Shown piece after piece: positions 15,626 to 28,700 of a stretch of 64,000 bases of DNA. Each line of letters opens with the position of its first letter. Position 1 is the stretch's first letter. The notes under the pieces are model-generated. The model was not told the origin of the DNA and ran no database searches. It worked only from the letters and a program-made list of their open reading frames with translations. Source of the stretch: Drosophila persimilis. Lineage: Eukaryota; Arthropoda; Insecta; Diptera; Drosophilidae. Where the stretch lies: positions 6,076,001-6,140,000 of the forward strand of contig NW_020825312.1 of assembly GCF_003286085.1 (NCBI RefSeq), given 5' to 3'. The position numbers and the translations under genes were made by a program.

Positions 15626-16401
15626 TATACCCGATACTAAGTCAGTATGGCTCTCCTCCGGCAGACGCCGCTAATATTTAACGACACGACAAAGAGTGCG
15701 TGCGAGAGAGACAGAAAATCAGTCTGAGCGTGACGTCGGGCGCTGCGTAGCCACTGCAAATTGATTTGTTCCTTTTGGCTAAAAAAATGGTCTGATCTGA
15801 TCCAGATTCAGCAATCTAATAGATATGGTCATTATCTATGATTCTGCGTTTTTAGTTTTCTCAAATCTGCAATATTGTGGATGCAACAGATTTTCGTCCT
15901 TTGTGGGGGCGGATGGAGGTGGGGCGAAATTCTGAGATATACGTTTTATAGTGACATCTTAAAGGAGTGTGTGCACCAAATTTGGTTACTATAGCCTTAA
16001 TAGTCTCTGAGATTTGTGGTTGCCTCAGATTTTCGTCCTTTGCGGGGGCGGAAGGGGGTGTGGCGAAATTTGGACAGGAAACGGTCAAGGTCCGATATCA
16101 CAGGAGTGTGGATACCAAATTTGGTTGCTCTGGCTTTTATAGGTTCTGAGATCCTTGAACTCATATTTTGCAATTGGCAAAACCGACCATGAAACCTGTG
16201 TGTTAGAGTGAGACAGAGCGAGAAAGAGTGAAATTGTTTTCGTGATTCTGGCTGTAATAATTATACGATCTGGTTCAGATTTTGCACTCTAGAAGATATA
16301 GTCATCTTCTACGACATATCACAGAAGTCTGGATCCAAAACATCGTTGCTCTAGCTCTTATAGTCTTTGAGCATTAGGCGCTGAAGGGGACGGACAGACG
16401 G

Positions 16402-16435
<34 letters not shown>

Positions 16436-16579
16436 AGGGCTCAATCGACTCGGCTATTGATGCTGATCAAGAATATATATACTTTATAGGGTCGGAAACG
16501 ATTCCTTCTGGACGTTACACACATCCACTTTTACCACAAATCTAATATACCCCAATACTCATTTTGAGTATCGGGTATA
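15626..16579. mobile_element. DINE-1/INE-1-like interspersed repeat with intact 13-bp inverted ends
   Basis: The element starts TATACCCGATACT (15626) and ends AGTATCGGGTATA (16567-16579), a perfect 13-bp inverted repeat. Near the right end it has the hallmark GCTGATCAAGAATATATATA and GGGTCGGAAACG, preceded by a GACGGACAGACAGACAG tract at about 16390-16435. Inside, a unit containing CAGATTTTCGTCCTTTG, GGGGCGG and CCAAATTTGGTT is present twice (about 15888-16010 and 16025-16150). It has no coding capacity. The family is non-autonomous and thought to be moved by Helitron-like enzymes. The ~950-base length and clean ends suggest a fairly complete copy. Confidence 0.8.
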
Positions 16580-18906
16580 AAAAGTGACTCCAAACATACA
16601 TCAAAAGCTGTACTTGAGATCTCTTAAAAAGCTTTAAATTATTGAGTATTATTATTTGGTTCAGTAGAATTCCACCAGAAAAACCATAAAAAATTACAAA
16701 AAATATTCAAAAGCATAATACCATGAAGCTTAGAATGATCTTCTGCCTCTTCTGAATATGCGTAAAGGATATCTCCGAACAGAAGACCAACTCTTAAAAC
16801 GAAATCCATGGCATGCAAACTTTTGCCACTTATTTCATATCAAAATTTATTTTTTATTTACCCGAAACTGAAAGAAAAAATAAATCCAATAAAAAACTAA
16901 ACCAATATCTATGCAAATATGTTTGCAATAATTTTGCTTTAAATTTCGCATTCAAGTCAGCGGCTCTTCTCTCCCCATCTCGGTTTTTTGGATCACTTTG
17001 CCTCCTAAATGCTTTTTGATTGGCCAACTGAGGGAGTTGTGTAAAACAAAGCGCAAAACAAACAGCAACAGAAATCGAAACAGAAACAGAAGAGAAAGAT
17101 GGTACAGAAGATGAAAAAGCCGTAAAATGGTTTGCCCGAAAGGGCGAACCCAAACCCAAACATAAGTCCCAGTCCGACCGAAGCAAAAGCCAAATTGAAT
17201 CATTTAAATAATATTACGATACCAAATTGGCTCTGCATTCGGGCTATTAATCACATCTGACAGGGACAGCCCCCAAACAGATGTTGAAAACGAAACAAAT
17301 CGTAGAAGAAAGGCCCCGTTTCATTGGGTCGAAGCCTTAAATACCTCTAAATAAATAATAGAGTAGCTAAATGTTATCATATTTTCATGAACATTAAGGT
17401 GGTTTATCTACATACATGGCAACATTTTGGCAGTCTATTTGCATAGTTACATAGGAGTTTCGTTGTTCTTTTATGGGAGAGATCTTCGCCAACTACAGGG
17501 TATAGTTCCCTAATTTCCCGTATCTGCTTTGGTCAGTGGAACCATTGGGTATTATTAGCCAATTATTAGTTAAAGTTTTCTTAAGAGGTTTGCTCACCTT
17601 GAGGTTTGAAAAACGTTTGACTGATTCGATTACCAAACTTATATCTATAAAAAATGCAATATTTGTATGCCCTTTACTCAGTCTTTTTTGGTTCGTATTT
17701 TTATAATGCACTTCTGTATCGAATTTCGTAATATGGTTGGAAATTGAGTAATGTTTCGTGCCTTGGAAATATTTGAATACACTCTTCAATTTGTTTTTAA
17801 AACTATTTACAGAATTTACAGAAACTCCGTTATGCAGCAGAATGAAAATACATGCTAAACCTTCTTAAAGCTGATTGATTTTCTATATAAAATGCTATCT
17901 TTTCATTCCCCATTAGGTGCGTGAACAAATGTAGAAATTCCATGCAATTTTACTGGAATTATATCAGAATATATTGCTGAAAACTTTCTAAACTAAAACG
18001 TTTTCTAAAATATGCCATCAACTTTCACTAGTCCGCTCCCGATCCCCAGCTCCAAAGCGAAAGAGATGGCAGACAGGAGCTAGAAGGAGACAGAGAGCAG
18101 AGCGTACGCGTGCAATACGTGGATGAGGCCATGAGGTAAAGAAGCGAAATAAAGAGACAGAGAGAGTGTGTTTGTTTCTTGGTTCATTATGAATTATCTT
18201 TATCAATTCGCCTTTCGTGTGAGTGTGTGTCCTCCCGCGGGATTCGCTCCCGAATACATTCATCTCTAAGAATAAGTTTAAATCGATAGTAACCGAACAA
18301 AAAAAATGCAAAAAAATATAGTATGATTCAATAATGGATAAACCGGCAAACGATGCGATCTTTCTGATCTTTCAGTGTCATTTCGGTTCGGTTCGGTGAT
18401 TGGTTGCGGATGATGTGGGTGTTGCGGTGGCTGTAGTGTTGTTCGAGTTGTCAGCACTTTACATATTATAATTATACAAACATAATAATATTAACAACAT
18501 TAGAATAATGCAAGGGATCGGAAAATACAGGGTGTATGGGATATGGGGTATGGGATCTGAGATGCGAGATGTGTGTGAGATGGAGCATTATAATTAACTA
18601 AAATTTAAATTTTACTGTGTAAAAAGTAAACCTTGTTCTGTTTTCTGGTGACAATAAATAAAAACATAGTATATCAATCTCGATGGAAACAAACAAAATA
18701 ATAGTAATAATGTGAATCGAGTTATGGAGAGAAGTCCACGTGCGTGGTGGGGTGTATGTGTGTGGTGTGGTGTGTGTTAGCCTAGAGTACATAATTATAG
18801 TTGAATTATAGTTAATGTCGGATGGGGAAGGGGGGCTGTTGTAGGCAGATGTTGTAGGCAGCTCGCGTGGGCCGTGGGCCTGCAGCAGCGACCTACAAGG
18901 CAGCGA
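16580..18906. other. Intergenic, 3' side of Rab40
   Basis: AT-rich, with no supported coding exon. The part next to 18907 is probably Rab40 3' UTR (GT-rich at 18400-18790), but I cannot point to a convincing - strand poly(A) hexamer. An ACATGGCAAC decamer occurs at about 17414. Confidence 0.4.
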
Positions 18907-20829
18907 TCACGCGATCGCACAGCTGTTCCGACTGCTGCTCGTCGGCGTCTTGCAGCGGTTCTTGCTCTTCGAGCTCTGCGTCAGCGAATTGTAGCACTGC
19001 GACGTGGTCAAAGCGTATGACTTGAGCGTGGACTTCACCGAGGGCGGCAGGGGCAGCGAATCGATCGCGTACACGCTCGTCCTTCGCACAATCGTCCGGC
19101 AGCACAGCTCCTGCAGCGAGAGCACTGTAGGCAGGAAAAGAACATCATTAGATATAAGGCATTTCATGTGGATACAAGCTCCTCTGGGCGCCAGTGCGTT
19201 TTTCATCTATCAGACAGTTGCAAACGTATGTACCGAAGCATAATTCTACCCACAAATATATTCCACCTCCCCCACAATTCCTACATTACTTCAGTCTTAT
19301 AGCTTGTGCCTTCGAGGGACAATTAATCCATTGGCATTAACTCAATACCAGTCACTATTCGGACACCGAATATAAGCAGTGCAATAAACAAGTATGCATT
19401 TTCCAATCGTTAGCATTTTTCGAAGGCTCTGGTGATATCATATTTGATCACACAATAACTAGAATCTGCATAACATCTTAGAGTTTTAATAGGCTTCGAC
19501 TCGCTCTGCAGCGTACCACAAATTGAAGAGCACAATTCACTTCTTTATAAGGAACTTCAACACAAGGAAAACATCAAAGTTCTGGATTAAAAAAATTAAT
19601 TAACAATTAAATTAATGAGAAGGCGAAATAGAACGGTGTTCTGTGCGAGCGGCCAGCTTTTTGCAGCGGGTAGGAGCACTTTCTATAGAGCCCCAACTGT
19701 CAGCAAGCTACCTATAGTCAGGGTGCAGATATTGTAACAATGAAATGGTGAAATAGGTTCCTAAATTCTCTAAAGGCTTTACTTATTATCATCGATCAAC
19801 AATGGAATTGGCTAGTTCAGTTCATAGAATAAATAATTCAATGACGGCTCTTTTCTAACATTTTCCTTGCAGCGACTTTTGGGAACTTTAAATTACATAT
19901 TGCACCATTTATTACTCGCTCTCCAAAAGCACATTATAGATATGATCACTTTTTCTGGGATAATATATCACACTGATTATTGGCACGTTCTGAGATGGCT
20001 GATACGCATGTCTGCCTTTCGCTTTTAGTTTAAAAGACGCACTGCGAGCAGAAGAACGGAGTATGAGACTCAAGTTTACCCTTATTGCTCCGCCAAATGT
20101 GCTCCATGCCGTTGCGATGGAGCGCCATGCGGGCCAGCTCGCAGAAGGATTCGCGTATGTTGAAGTCGCAAAGCGGCGATATCTCAAAGCAGGACATGTT
20201 GTTGCGACTGGCATAGGTCTCGGCCTGTTTGGCGGCCACCTGCCGCTTGAACGCCAGATGTAGGCGATTTCCCACCAAAACCTTGGGTATGCCCGGAGCG
20301 TGCTGCCGGATCGGAAGAGAAGAGGGAGAATTATACATAGTCTCGAGTATTATTCGCAATCCAAAGTATTACTCACCTCGTCGACCTCTTTTAGCCAACG
20401 ATCGATGCCATCGAAGCTCCATTTGTTGGTTATATCGTATACTAGTATAATACCTTGAGCGCCGCGCGAATACGACCGAATGATTGTACAGAATCGGCCC
20501 TGGCCGGAGGTGTCCCACAGCTGGAGCTTCACCCGCTTACCCTCCAATAGTATTGTGGTTGTCTTGTATGCTACCGTTTGGAGGATGTGAGAGGTGCAAT
20601 CTGTAGGATTCGAATTGAGGATATTTTTGTGATTTTGGTCTCCAAGTGCCTCCGGTCTAAGTCTCTCTCTCTCTATTTGTCCTCTGGTCCACTCACCATT
20701 TCCGCTGCAGAAGGGACTTTCGGGGAATGGATCCTCCAGGTTCGAGAGTATCTCGTGCTTCCCCACATCGCTGTCACCCACCAGAAGAACTTTCAACAGA
20801 TAGTCGTAGTCTTTTGTCATGGTTCCCAT
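18907..20829 (-). CDS. Rab40: Rab40, atypical Rab GTPase with SOCS box, 255 aa, four exons
   Basis: Exons on the - strand: 20829-20697, 20570-20377, 20302-20080, 19124-18907; every join preserves phase. The start is [14 protein letters not shown]; a splice acceptor lies four bases upstream of the ATG, so the 5' UTR is spliced. The GTPase fold runs about residues 10-175: P-loop GDSDVGK, switch [11 protein letters not shown], and GNRLHL where most Rabs have NKxD. The last exon carries the SOCS box, with [11 protein letters not shown] and the Cullin-5-box-like [14 protein letters not shown] at about residues 184-222. The family recruits Elongin B/C and Cullin 5 to ubiquitylate targets. The chain ends CAIA, a possible CaaX prenylation signal. 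The missing Ser/Thr after GK and the changed NKxD are known family traits, so nucleotide handling is atypical by nature rather than by damage. It lies head-to-head with the CaaX-protein gene. Confidence 0.95.
19125..20079 (-). other. Rab40 intron before the SOCS-box exon
   Basis: This 955-base intron begins gtaaac and ends tacag on the - strand and splits the GTPase part from the SOCS box in phase 1. No further gene is seen inside it. Confidence 0.8.
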
Positions 20830-22338
20830 GTGGCTGAAACAGAACAGAATGGAACAGTGATTAAAGTTGAGCGACACTATCATCGGAGGGAGCCCCGATT
20901 AATTTTGACACAATTTCTAGATTATATACACCTTATAGGGCCGGTCACCTCCTCTGCCTTGCAAAAGAAAATGTAATTAATTTCTACAAACTGTTGGTCA
21001 ATCCTTCAAGTTCTAGCTATTTTTTCTGTAACCGGGCTAACCGGTGTAAGCCACAAAAGTTTCGAGTGCAAGGTGCCAAAGTCGAACCGGCAATAGGCTA
21101 TGATTATTTCTATAGCTGGTATTCGTAGGGTATCTGGAACTCCAAGAGCTAGAGGCCCAGAAAACTCCATGGCATTCATGGATGCGCAACGAAAGATGGT
21201 TTTTAACATGTACAATTCGAAACACACGAACCTCAAATTTGGCATATTGGTAAACATACCTATTATCTATCTGTATAACAAAAATAATTTCAATCGGATA
21301 AATATTACAGCGGCAATGGGTCAAAATTCATCCGAAAAGCGTATATCCCATAGTCGACATATGGCCTGTAGCCCTCTCTCATTCCTTCACGCGGTGTTGC
21401 TGTTGCTTTTGTGTTTGCCGTTCAATGACTCATCCATCTCACTCGCTCACACACAGCTAGGCGGGGCACCCACGGCGGCACGAGCGAGATGGAAGACAAG
21501 TGCCGCAGTGCAAATGCAAATCGAAAAAAAGTACGTATGTAAGCTAATTTATTATTTTGCATTTTTCGACGACACGCGCACTTGCTGTTATGTCGCACAG
21601 CTTAGTATTAGAGATTTTCAAGGGGTTAAGCTGCTGCGGAGATTTTGGTGGGTTAACCTGCTTCTGCGCTGCGGCGGGGGCGCCGGAGGGGTTTGGGTGT
21701 GTTTTTGTTTTGCAACAGAACGAAACGCACACACATACTCACACGCGCAAGCACAAAAACACTAACCTTTATTAACCATTTTGTTATGAATTATTTAATT
21801 ATTTATTTTCTTTGACCGCGCCTGTAGTTGCATTTTTGCATTTTGTTTTTAAATTCACAAAAAAAATTCGCTTTGCTCATGAGGGGGTGTCTGTCGCAGT
21901 GTGGGTGTCGCTGTGCGTGCGTGTTTGTGTGATGCATGCCTTATTTTGATTGTTTTTCCTGCTGCTATTTGTTCCTATACTACACCAAGCTGCCCCAAAG
22001 ATTTGTGGCTTCGTTTCGGGGTTCAATTAAGGTTTGTGGAGCCCGGTTTTGCATATAATCAGCTTTTTACCATTTAGAATGCACGCAATTTCATTTTTGG
22101 AATTTTAAATAGAGATGAGAGCGATATGCTTCGCCCTGTGGCCCCGTGCAGTGGTATTTTTGCGAATGTACTTTGCCAGGCAGCATGTAATCAACGTATA
22201 ACTTTCAAAGCCATTAATGCAAGCCCTGTTTCCGCTTAATCGTTCGCTTTTTGTAGAGTTAGTCACTTTAATTGCATATTAATATATGCTTAAAGAAAAA
22301 TGGTCTAAGATTTCCACAAATTGAATTGAATTAATTTT
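20830..22338. other. 5' region of Rab40 between its coding start and the shared promoter
   Basis: A 3' splice site (tttcag) lies just before the Rab40 ATG on the - strand, so this stretch should hold a 5' UTR intron and an upstream non-coding exon. I cannot place the upstream exon with confidence. No independent gene is seen. Confidence 0.45.
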
Positions 22339-22636
22339 GCTACATGGCAACCCGGTGAGTATTATCGCATCTCTAATGGTCGCACTACACTTCAATTGGG
22401 TACAGTGTGACCAGCACTAAAAATCTTACGGGGGAAATCAGGTAGTGAGAGCGAAATGTATATATGCGCCAGTGTGAAATTTGTATTCAAGTTGGTGCCA
22501 AAGCAACAGCAAAGAGACCATAAATTCATACTCTGAAATATTTTGTATTTATTGTTGTGCTTGTTTTTGATATTATACCGGTATTGAAGTGTAGTGGAAT
22601 ATGACCTGAAGGAATTTGACGATAAGCTTATCGATA
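22339..22636. promoter_or_regulatory. Divergent housekeeping-type promoter: 13-mer GCTACATGGCAAC, Motif 1 and DRE
   Basis: Visible sites: GCTACATGGCAAC at 22339-22351, TGGTCACACTG (Ohler Motif 1, M1BP site) on the - strand at about 22405-22415, and a perfect DRE TATCGATA at 22629-22636. The Motif 1 orientation fits a - strand start for Rab40. The DRE could serve Rab40 or the + strand CaaX gene, whose GC-rich leader follows from about 22740. No TATA box is present, as usual for this promoter class. Confidence 0.6.
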
Positions 22637-23843
22637 CCATCGTCCCATCTCTAGGAAAGTTTCAAGGTGAGTTACATAGAGAGGGAAACGTTTTCGGGTG
22701 CTGCCATGTATGTTGCTAACAAATCCAATTTAATAATCAAATGAATGTTAGTGCAAATTTGTATTACTATAGTATATATGTATCTTGTTCCAATACATGC
22801 GAAAAATGGTTGGACTTGTTGCGTTGCTCAACACCCACACTGCTGCCGTCATTTACCAACACTCCCCATCCGCAATCAGCAGAGCAGTGTCGCAGCAGAG
22901 CAGCAGAAATTCGAAGCGCAGCCAAATATACACACACGAAATTATTGTAACGGCAACAGAGCAGCAGCCACAAAGCCGCAAAACGAATTTATTAAATGCA
23001 CATTTATTTATAAACTTGTTAGTGCCAAGAAACGTGTTAATGCAACAGCAGATATATAGCAGTGCAGTCGCGTCGTCCTCGTCCTCCACCTCTGCTGCCG
23101 TTGGCTCTGCTGCTGCGGTCACCGTTGCCGCTGTTTTTGTTGCCCTCCATCTCCCCGCTCGACGGTGGTGCTAATGTGTTAATATTCTTCTTGTTTTTTG
23201 TTGCGGAAATTGTACTCGTGTGCTGTGCGTGTGAGTGTTTGCATATCTGTGTGATATGTGAAAGAAGAAAAGGTGAAACAAAAAGGCAAAGAGCATTCGT
23301 ATGCAGGAATTGTCGTCATCGGTCGCCGTTACCATCAGCCGTCAGTCGCTGTCGCTGCTGTCTGTGTTCTCTGTCTGCGTCTCTGTCTGTGGCCGCTGCG
23401 TCGTACTGCTGCGTCCGGTTTAGATTCAATCAAGCGTCAAGAAATAAAGCACTCAAAACTCAAAAGCGCTGCCAACATTCTACCAATCCCGCATTGTCCC
23501 CTCCCCGCCGTTCACTCGCCTACCATTGTGTGCCGTTATTCTGTGTCGGCCGTGCCGTGTATGTGCGTGCGTGAGAGAGGGTCACACGGAGAGGCGACTA
23601 CTGCAACGATCGACGCGAAAGAAAGGGGGGACCCACACGCACGGTGCGCGGAAAGTGCAGGCAAAAAGGCCATAAGAGCACGTGAGTGCGTGTGAGAGCA
23701 GGATACGCAGAAATCAGTGCTGCTGCATGAGAGCGGGACACCCAGAGAGAGGCGGTGCATCGCTTACGATCGGCGGGAGCCAGAGAGAAACTGCAGGGCT
23801 TGCGTGCGTGAGGCAACGGGTGCATTCAACTCCTCACGCACAT
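22637..23843 (+). other. Probable long 5' leader of the CaaX-protein gene
   Basis: Rising GC content, CA/GT-rich and CTGCTGC tracts, many GAGAG motifs and several short frames. No coding exon is convincing before 23727. Most of this is probably a transcribed 5' UTR plus promoter. The frame of the gene stays open upstream to about 23682, so the true start is uncertain. Confidence 0.45.
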
Positions 23844-25698
23844 ATGCTGGCCCTAGCCAGACCCAGACAGCCGCCGCCGCCACCGCCACCGACAGCCAAT
23901 CCCAGTCCGCGTCCAGCGTCCGCGTCCGCGTCCACGGCTCTGACAACAGCTCGAAATGCCTCTTCAGCTCCTCTGCTGAATCCCCAACGGAAACCGAATC
24001 TCGTTGAAGACGCCTCTGCACCATCCGCAACCGCAATGCTCGCCTCGACGTCAAACGGTGCCGCTGTCTCTGCCGGCGCCACCACCGCCGCCGCCAGCGC
24101 AATGGATGCCTGCGACGAGCGAACGCTGCTGCTGAGCGGGTCACCAAAGGAGGATGTCGCTGCTCTTGCTCCTTCTCCGCCCACAACGCTGCCACTTGTC
24201 CATACGACAACCACGACGTCGACACATCCGTCCCAGCAGCGCCACCAGCAGCGGCAGAACATTAACAACAACAATACAAGAAACGAGGCCAGCGCGAGCA
24301 GCGGCAGCAGTTGCGGCGCTAGCGCCAACGCCAGCAGCAACAACAACAACGAGAACAGCACGATATCTGCGGACGGCGACGCTGACGGTGACGTCGAAGC
24401 CGGCGCTGGCGCTGGCGATGATCTGTCCAGCGATCTCAGCGATAGATTTCCACGCCCACCCGCCACCGGCAACCCCAAGAAAGCCGGAAAACTGAGCAAG
24501 TTGGGAACCAAAAGCGTCGGCTTGAAACGGTGGGTTACACTCTACCGTGACCCTGACAATGTTTCCCCCTCGCTCTGCTCCTCTACTCCAATCTTTCCCT
24601 CTCTATCTCTGTCACTTCAGCGTTTCCTTCGGCTCCTCCAAGGGATCCATGGTGGAGACATTGGTCTTTGAGACGCCCACGCCGCTGTCGGAGCACGTGG
24701 AGGCGACCTTTGGCTTTGAGGCGGCGACCTCCGCGACAGATGGCGTTGCTGTGGCCGCGGGTCAGCTGCAGCAGGCGTCGCAGTCGCACCTTCCGCTAGC
24801 CGGACACGGTGACTATGCAAAACTAAATATGGACGACAGCGGCATTGAGGTTCAAGAAGAGTAAGTATCTGTCGTGTGGATATATGTACATACATAATTG
24901 CATAGTTCTGTAAACATCTGTGGAGGGTATCTGTAAAAGTATCTCAGAATCAACAGGAAGCACATAGCCTCTGGGTAGCTGTCTTTGGAGATTCATTCCT
25001 TCGGCATGAATAGGATAAATAGGCAGTGTCTTCATGGGAATATATATTTTAAATCAGATATAAGATGTGGAGGCTGTGGCATCCACAATTTTTGGTAGAA
25101 TTATGTATCTAACATTCGACTGAAACTCCAACCCAACCCAACCCCCTCCCTCTCTCTCTCTCTCTCTCTCTTCCAATTAGATCCGTTTCCACTTAATCTG
25201 AGTTGGAGTACCTACAGTAGACATTCGGCGAATGAATCCCGCTACTGCTGCCGCTCCCCCTTCCTATTGTGTCTCATTGCATGGTTTTATGTGCCCTGAA
25301 TTAGGGCCTACTTTTACCTCATTAAAAAATCCGTCTAATGACTTTTGGCAGCTTTCACTTTTGTTTCGCTCGGTTTTTTATGTGTACCCCACATTCTCTT
25401 CTTTTTTCGGTTTTTCGGGCCAATCCATAACTAAGCTGCTGCGGCAGATGGCTGATCCCCTCCTTAGCGGCCCTTTTTCCCATGCAAAAGAGCTGCCTTT
25501 TCACCCAGAAAGCATGCAATGAACTCTGTGCCACTCCCCCCCCCCCCACGCTTCTCTAGCCGCTTCCTGGCTTAAAACACACGAAAAATATTTTTTAAAT
25601 CGATAATTACGCTGGGGGCTGGCAGTTCCGTTTAAAGAGACATGCACAAGCCATGCACACATGCAAACGTTAGACGCTGTGTGTACCGTTATCCCATT

Positions 25699-25738
<40 letters not shown>

Positions 25739-28700
25739 CTGTCTGTGTTCTTATCATTTCAATTGGAAGATGGTTTTAGGTTTGTTTGGTATCCATCGTC
25801 CTTTTGCATGCCCTCTTGCATGTCGGGTGCATTGCAGGCAGTGCTTGTGGTATAGTGATTCTGAACAGAGATTTGTTTCTTATAGCTTGCAACTTTTCAC
25901 AAAACCCCGAGTTCCATTCAAGGTGGTACTCGTATTATTTCAAGTGCATTCATATTGATTATATTTCAAAATTGCAATGCATATTAAAGGTTTTCCCTTA
26001 AACCTTCCCTTCCCTATTGATTCTATTGGTACCCTTTTTCGTGGTGTTCCTTTCGCATCGTGTTCCACCTCCACCTCTGCCGAAGCAAACTCCAATTGAA
26101 GTTTTTAATGCGCCGGCGCTGCAGCCGACGTCGTCGCGACATCGTTATCAGTTGTCGTCTTGGGGACTTGGGGCTGCGACTTGCTACTGGGATACCGTTA
26201 AGCTGCTCTGCGTCATCGCTTTATTACATAATGACTTGCTGTCTCCGTCTACCTTTCACCCTCTCTCTCTTTCTCTCGCTGCGTGTGCGTGTGGGGAGTG
26301 TGTGTGTGTGTGTGTGCATTTTAAAGCAATATAAATGTGGGTCAAACTTCGTTTGGTGGTTGTTGACCCACATCTTTTTTGGCTGCATTTGTGTATCTGT
26401 CTTCGGGTCTATGGGCGCGGCAGCCGGCACCCACCCCCTCAGCAATTTATCGTTCTCTTGTGTGGTGTTTAAAACCTCTCATCGCGCCATTTGAGCGGGT
26501 CTATCGATTGCTATCTTCATTCATAAAAGCGATAACTCACGCACTTATCGAAAGTACAATAAGTGGGGTCTACTACACGGATTTTTATTTTTTTTGGAAA
26601 ATGTAATTTCTTTTGGTATTTTGGTAACCATTTTCTTTTCAAAATATAAAGCTGTTTAGTCAAACAGTTAGTTTTTTTTCTGGAATCAAGTCCGAAATAA
26701 TTGTCGGAATACCACTTGCGTTTCTTGACGAATCAACGCAAATATGACAATCATTTTCGCTGTCTTTTCTTCCACTTTTGGTGAGATTAGGCCACACATT
26801 GGTGACCTTTTTGTTGAACGGACAACGGATTCCAGCGTATTCTCTGCGCACCCCACATGCTTCCGAATGTGTGCTTGTGCTTTGTAGAGAGCTTTAATTC
26901 GCCGGTCGAGTCGTCGAGTCGTTGAGTAGAGCGTGATGTCATCCAGCTATGAAGCTTAGAGAGCGGTCACCTGCTGTAGAACTTTCTTTCTTACAGTTAG
27001 TTAGCCACAGAGGACAGAGGAAGGGAATTAAAGAACTACTATAGTCGATACCCATTCCCAATCCCCCAAATAGAATTGGAACATTCTTGGGAATGACTAC
27101 TGGTTTTGTTGTTGATATTTGATCTAAAAAGCTGTCGAAAAAGCGCTCTTAATATCTTGGGATGTGTGGATAGCGCGGAGAAAGGGAATCGCTAAAACTA
27201 TCTCTTCCTAGCTGAATGGATTGCCCAGCTTGCTTAAACTAAAATCTATGACTGCAACACTGCCTGAATCCGATATACCCCTGCACACCCTTCACCCTAC
27301 GTCGTGGAACATCAAGTACTCGTAGAATGGGTTTGTGCTGTCGGTCTTCGTATTATCGATTATGTGGTGAGGTGTTGCCCAAGGAGGAGGGAGGCTGCAT
27401 CAACAGCTGGCCTCGGACTCGTACTATTCCCCGCCTCGCCTCGCCTCCCCTGACATGATTCTGTTTTGGGTCTGTCTTTCAAGTGAGCGATAGAAATTCG
27501 ATCGCCCCATTGTGCTTGTACATGTACATGGCACCTATACCACATCTCTGTCGCTGGGGCCTTGCATCTATCTATAACCATTGTGAAAGTACATCTCGAA
27601 CTGTCCGTCAATTGATTTTCCGGTACCCACGGACGACCGAGCCGGGCACACTCTTGACATGCATAGAGCGCCCATCATCGTCATCATCATCATCATCTGC
27701 GAGTACATACATATGTATGAATGTGCTCCTCCTCTCCTCCCATCATCAGAGCTTCCCACAGCCGAAGCAGAAGCCAAAGCAGAAGTAACGGCAATAGCCA
27801 CCACATCGCCCATTGTCACTCTGTTGTAATGCCTAACGGTAATTGTGCCTCTGGTCAGCAGTGCGTTGCTGTGCTACTGCACTCTGCCTGCCCGCCTGCC
27901 TGCCTGCCTGCTGTTCTGCTGCTTCTTGCATTGTTTTTGCCGCTGCCAGCAGCATTACAGTGGGATGAAGTAGAAGAAGATCGCACATAATCCACAAATG
28001 CTACAGGTGCCTCTCCGTTTGCAGATCCTGCGATCGTCGTGTAAAACTTAATCTCTTGGTAAAACCAAAACACATGTGATTTCATTTTCGCATAATGCTC
28101 TGTCCGCCATCGATCTTCGATGCGAGCCATTATCAGTGGTATTGTAGTCATATGTACGAGTACTTATCAAGCTTTTTAACACTCAAAAATAATCTCAAAT
28201 CACTTTAATGCCCAAAAATATAGGAAATCATAAATCAAGGGGAGTGAGGGTTTTAGGCGGTGAGTAGTAAGTGCTATAAATAGATGGATTGGGTCATGTG
28301 CGCCGTCATATTTAAATTGGTAGCGCTCTTTTGTACCACTGTGCCCGCAGCCCTATTACCTATTTACGTGAGGAGCATCTCTCTCTCTCTCTCTGTTTGC
28401 GTGCACATGTATGAGTGGTTGAGCGATCTACATAGTTTCGTGAACAATAGAATGTGGCGGAGGGGCCTCCGGGAGCCATAGACGTTCACCTACGCGGGAC
28501 CCCAACTTTCAGCATCAGTCAGTGCCAGCCGACCCCACTGTGCGCCAGTTAGCCGCGGGGCAGCCCTCTACTGCTGCTGCCAGTGGCAGCCCTGTTAATC
28601 AACTGACAGTCCCCCCCCCCTATATGCATGTCCTCTTCTCCCTTTTTATCTATTTCCATCTATCAGCCAGCTTCCCCCTTCCCGCCCCCTTCACCCGCAC

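Noticed and set aside
22741-23695. Overlapping + strand frames before the CaaX-protein gene
   Set aside because: Composition (CTGCTG, GTGTGCG tracts) and overlap in all frames indicate a 5' leader, not coding exons.
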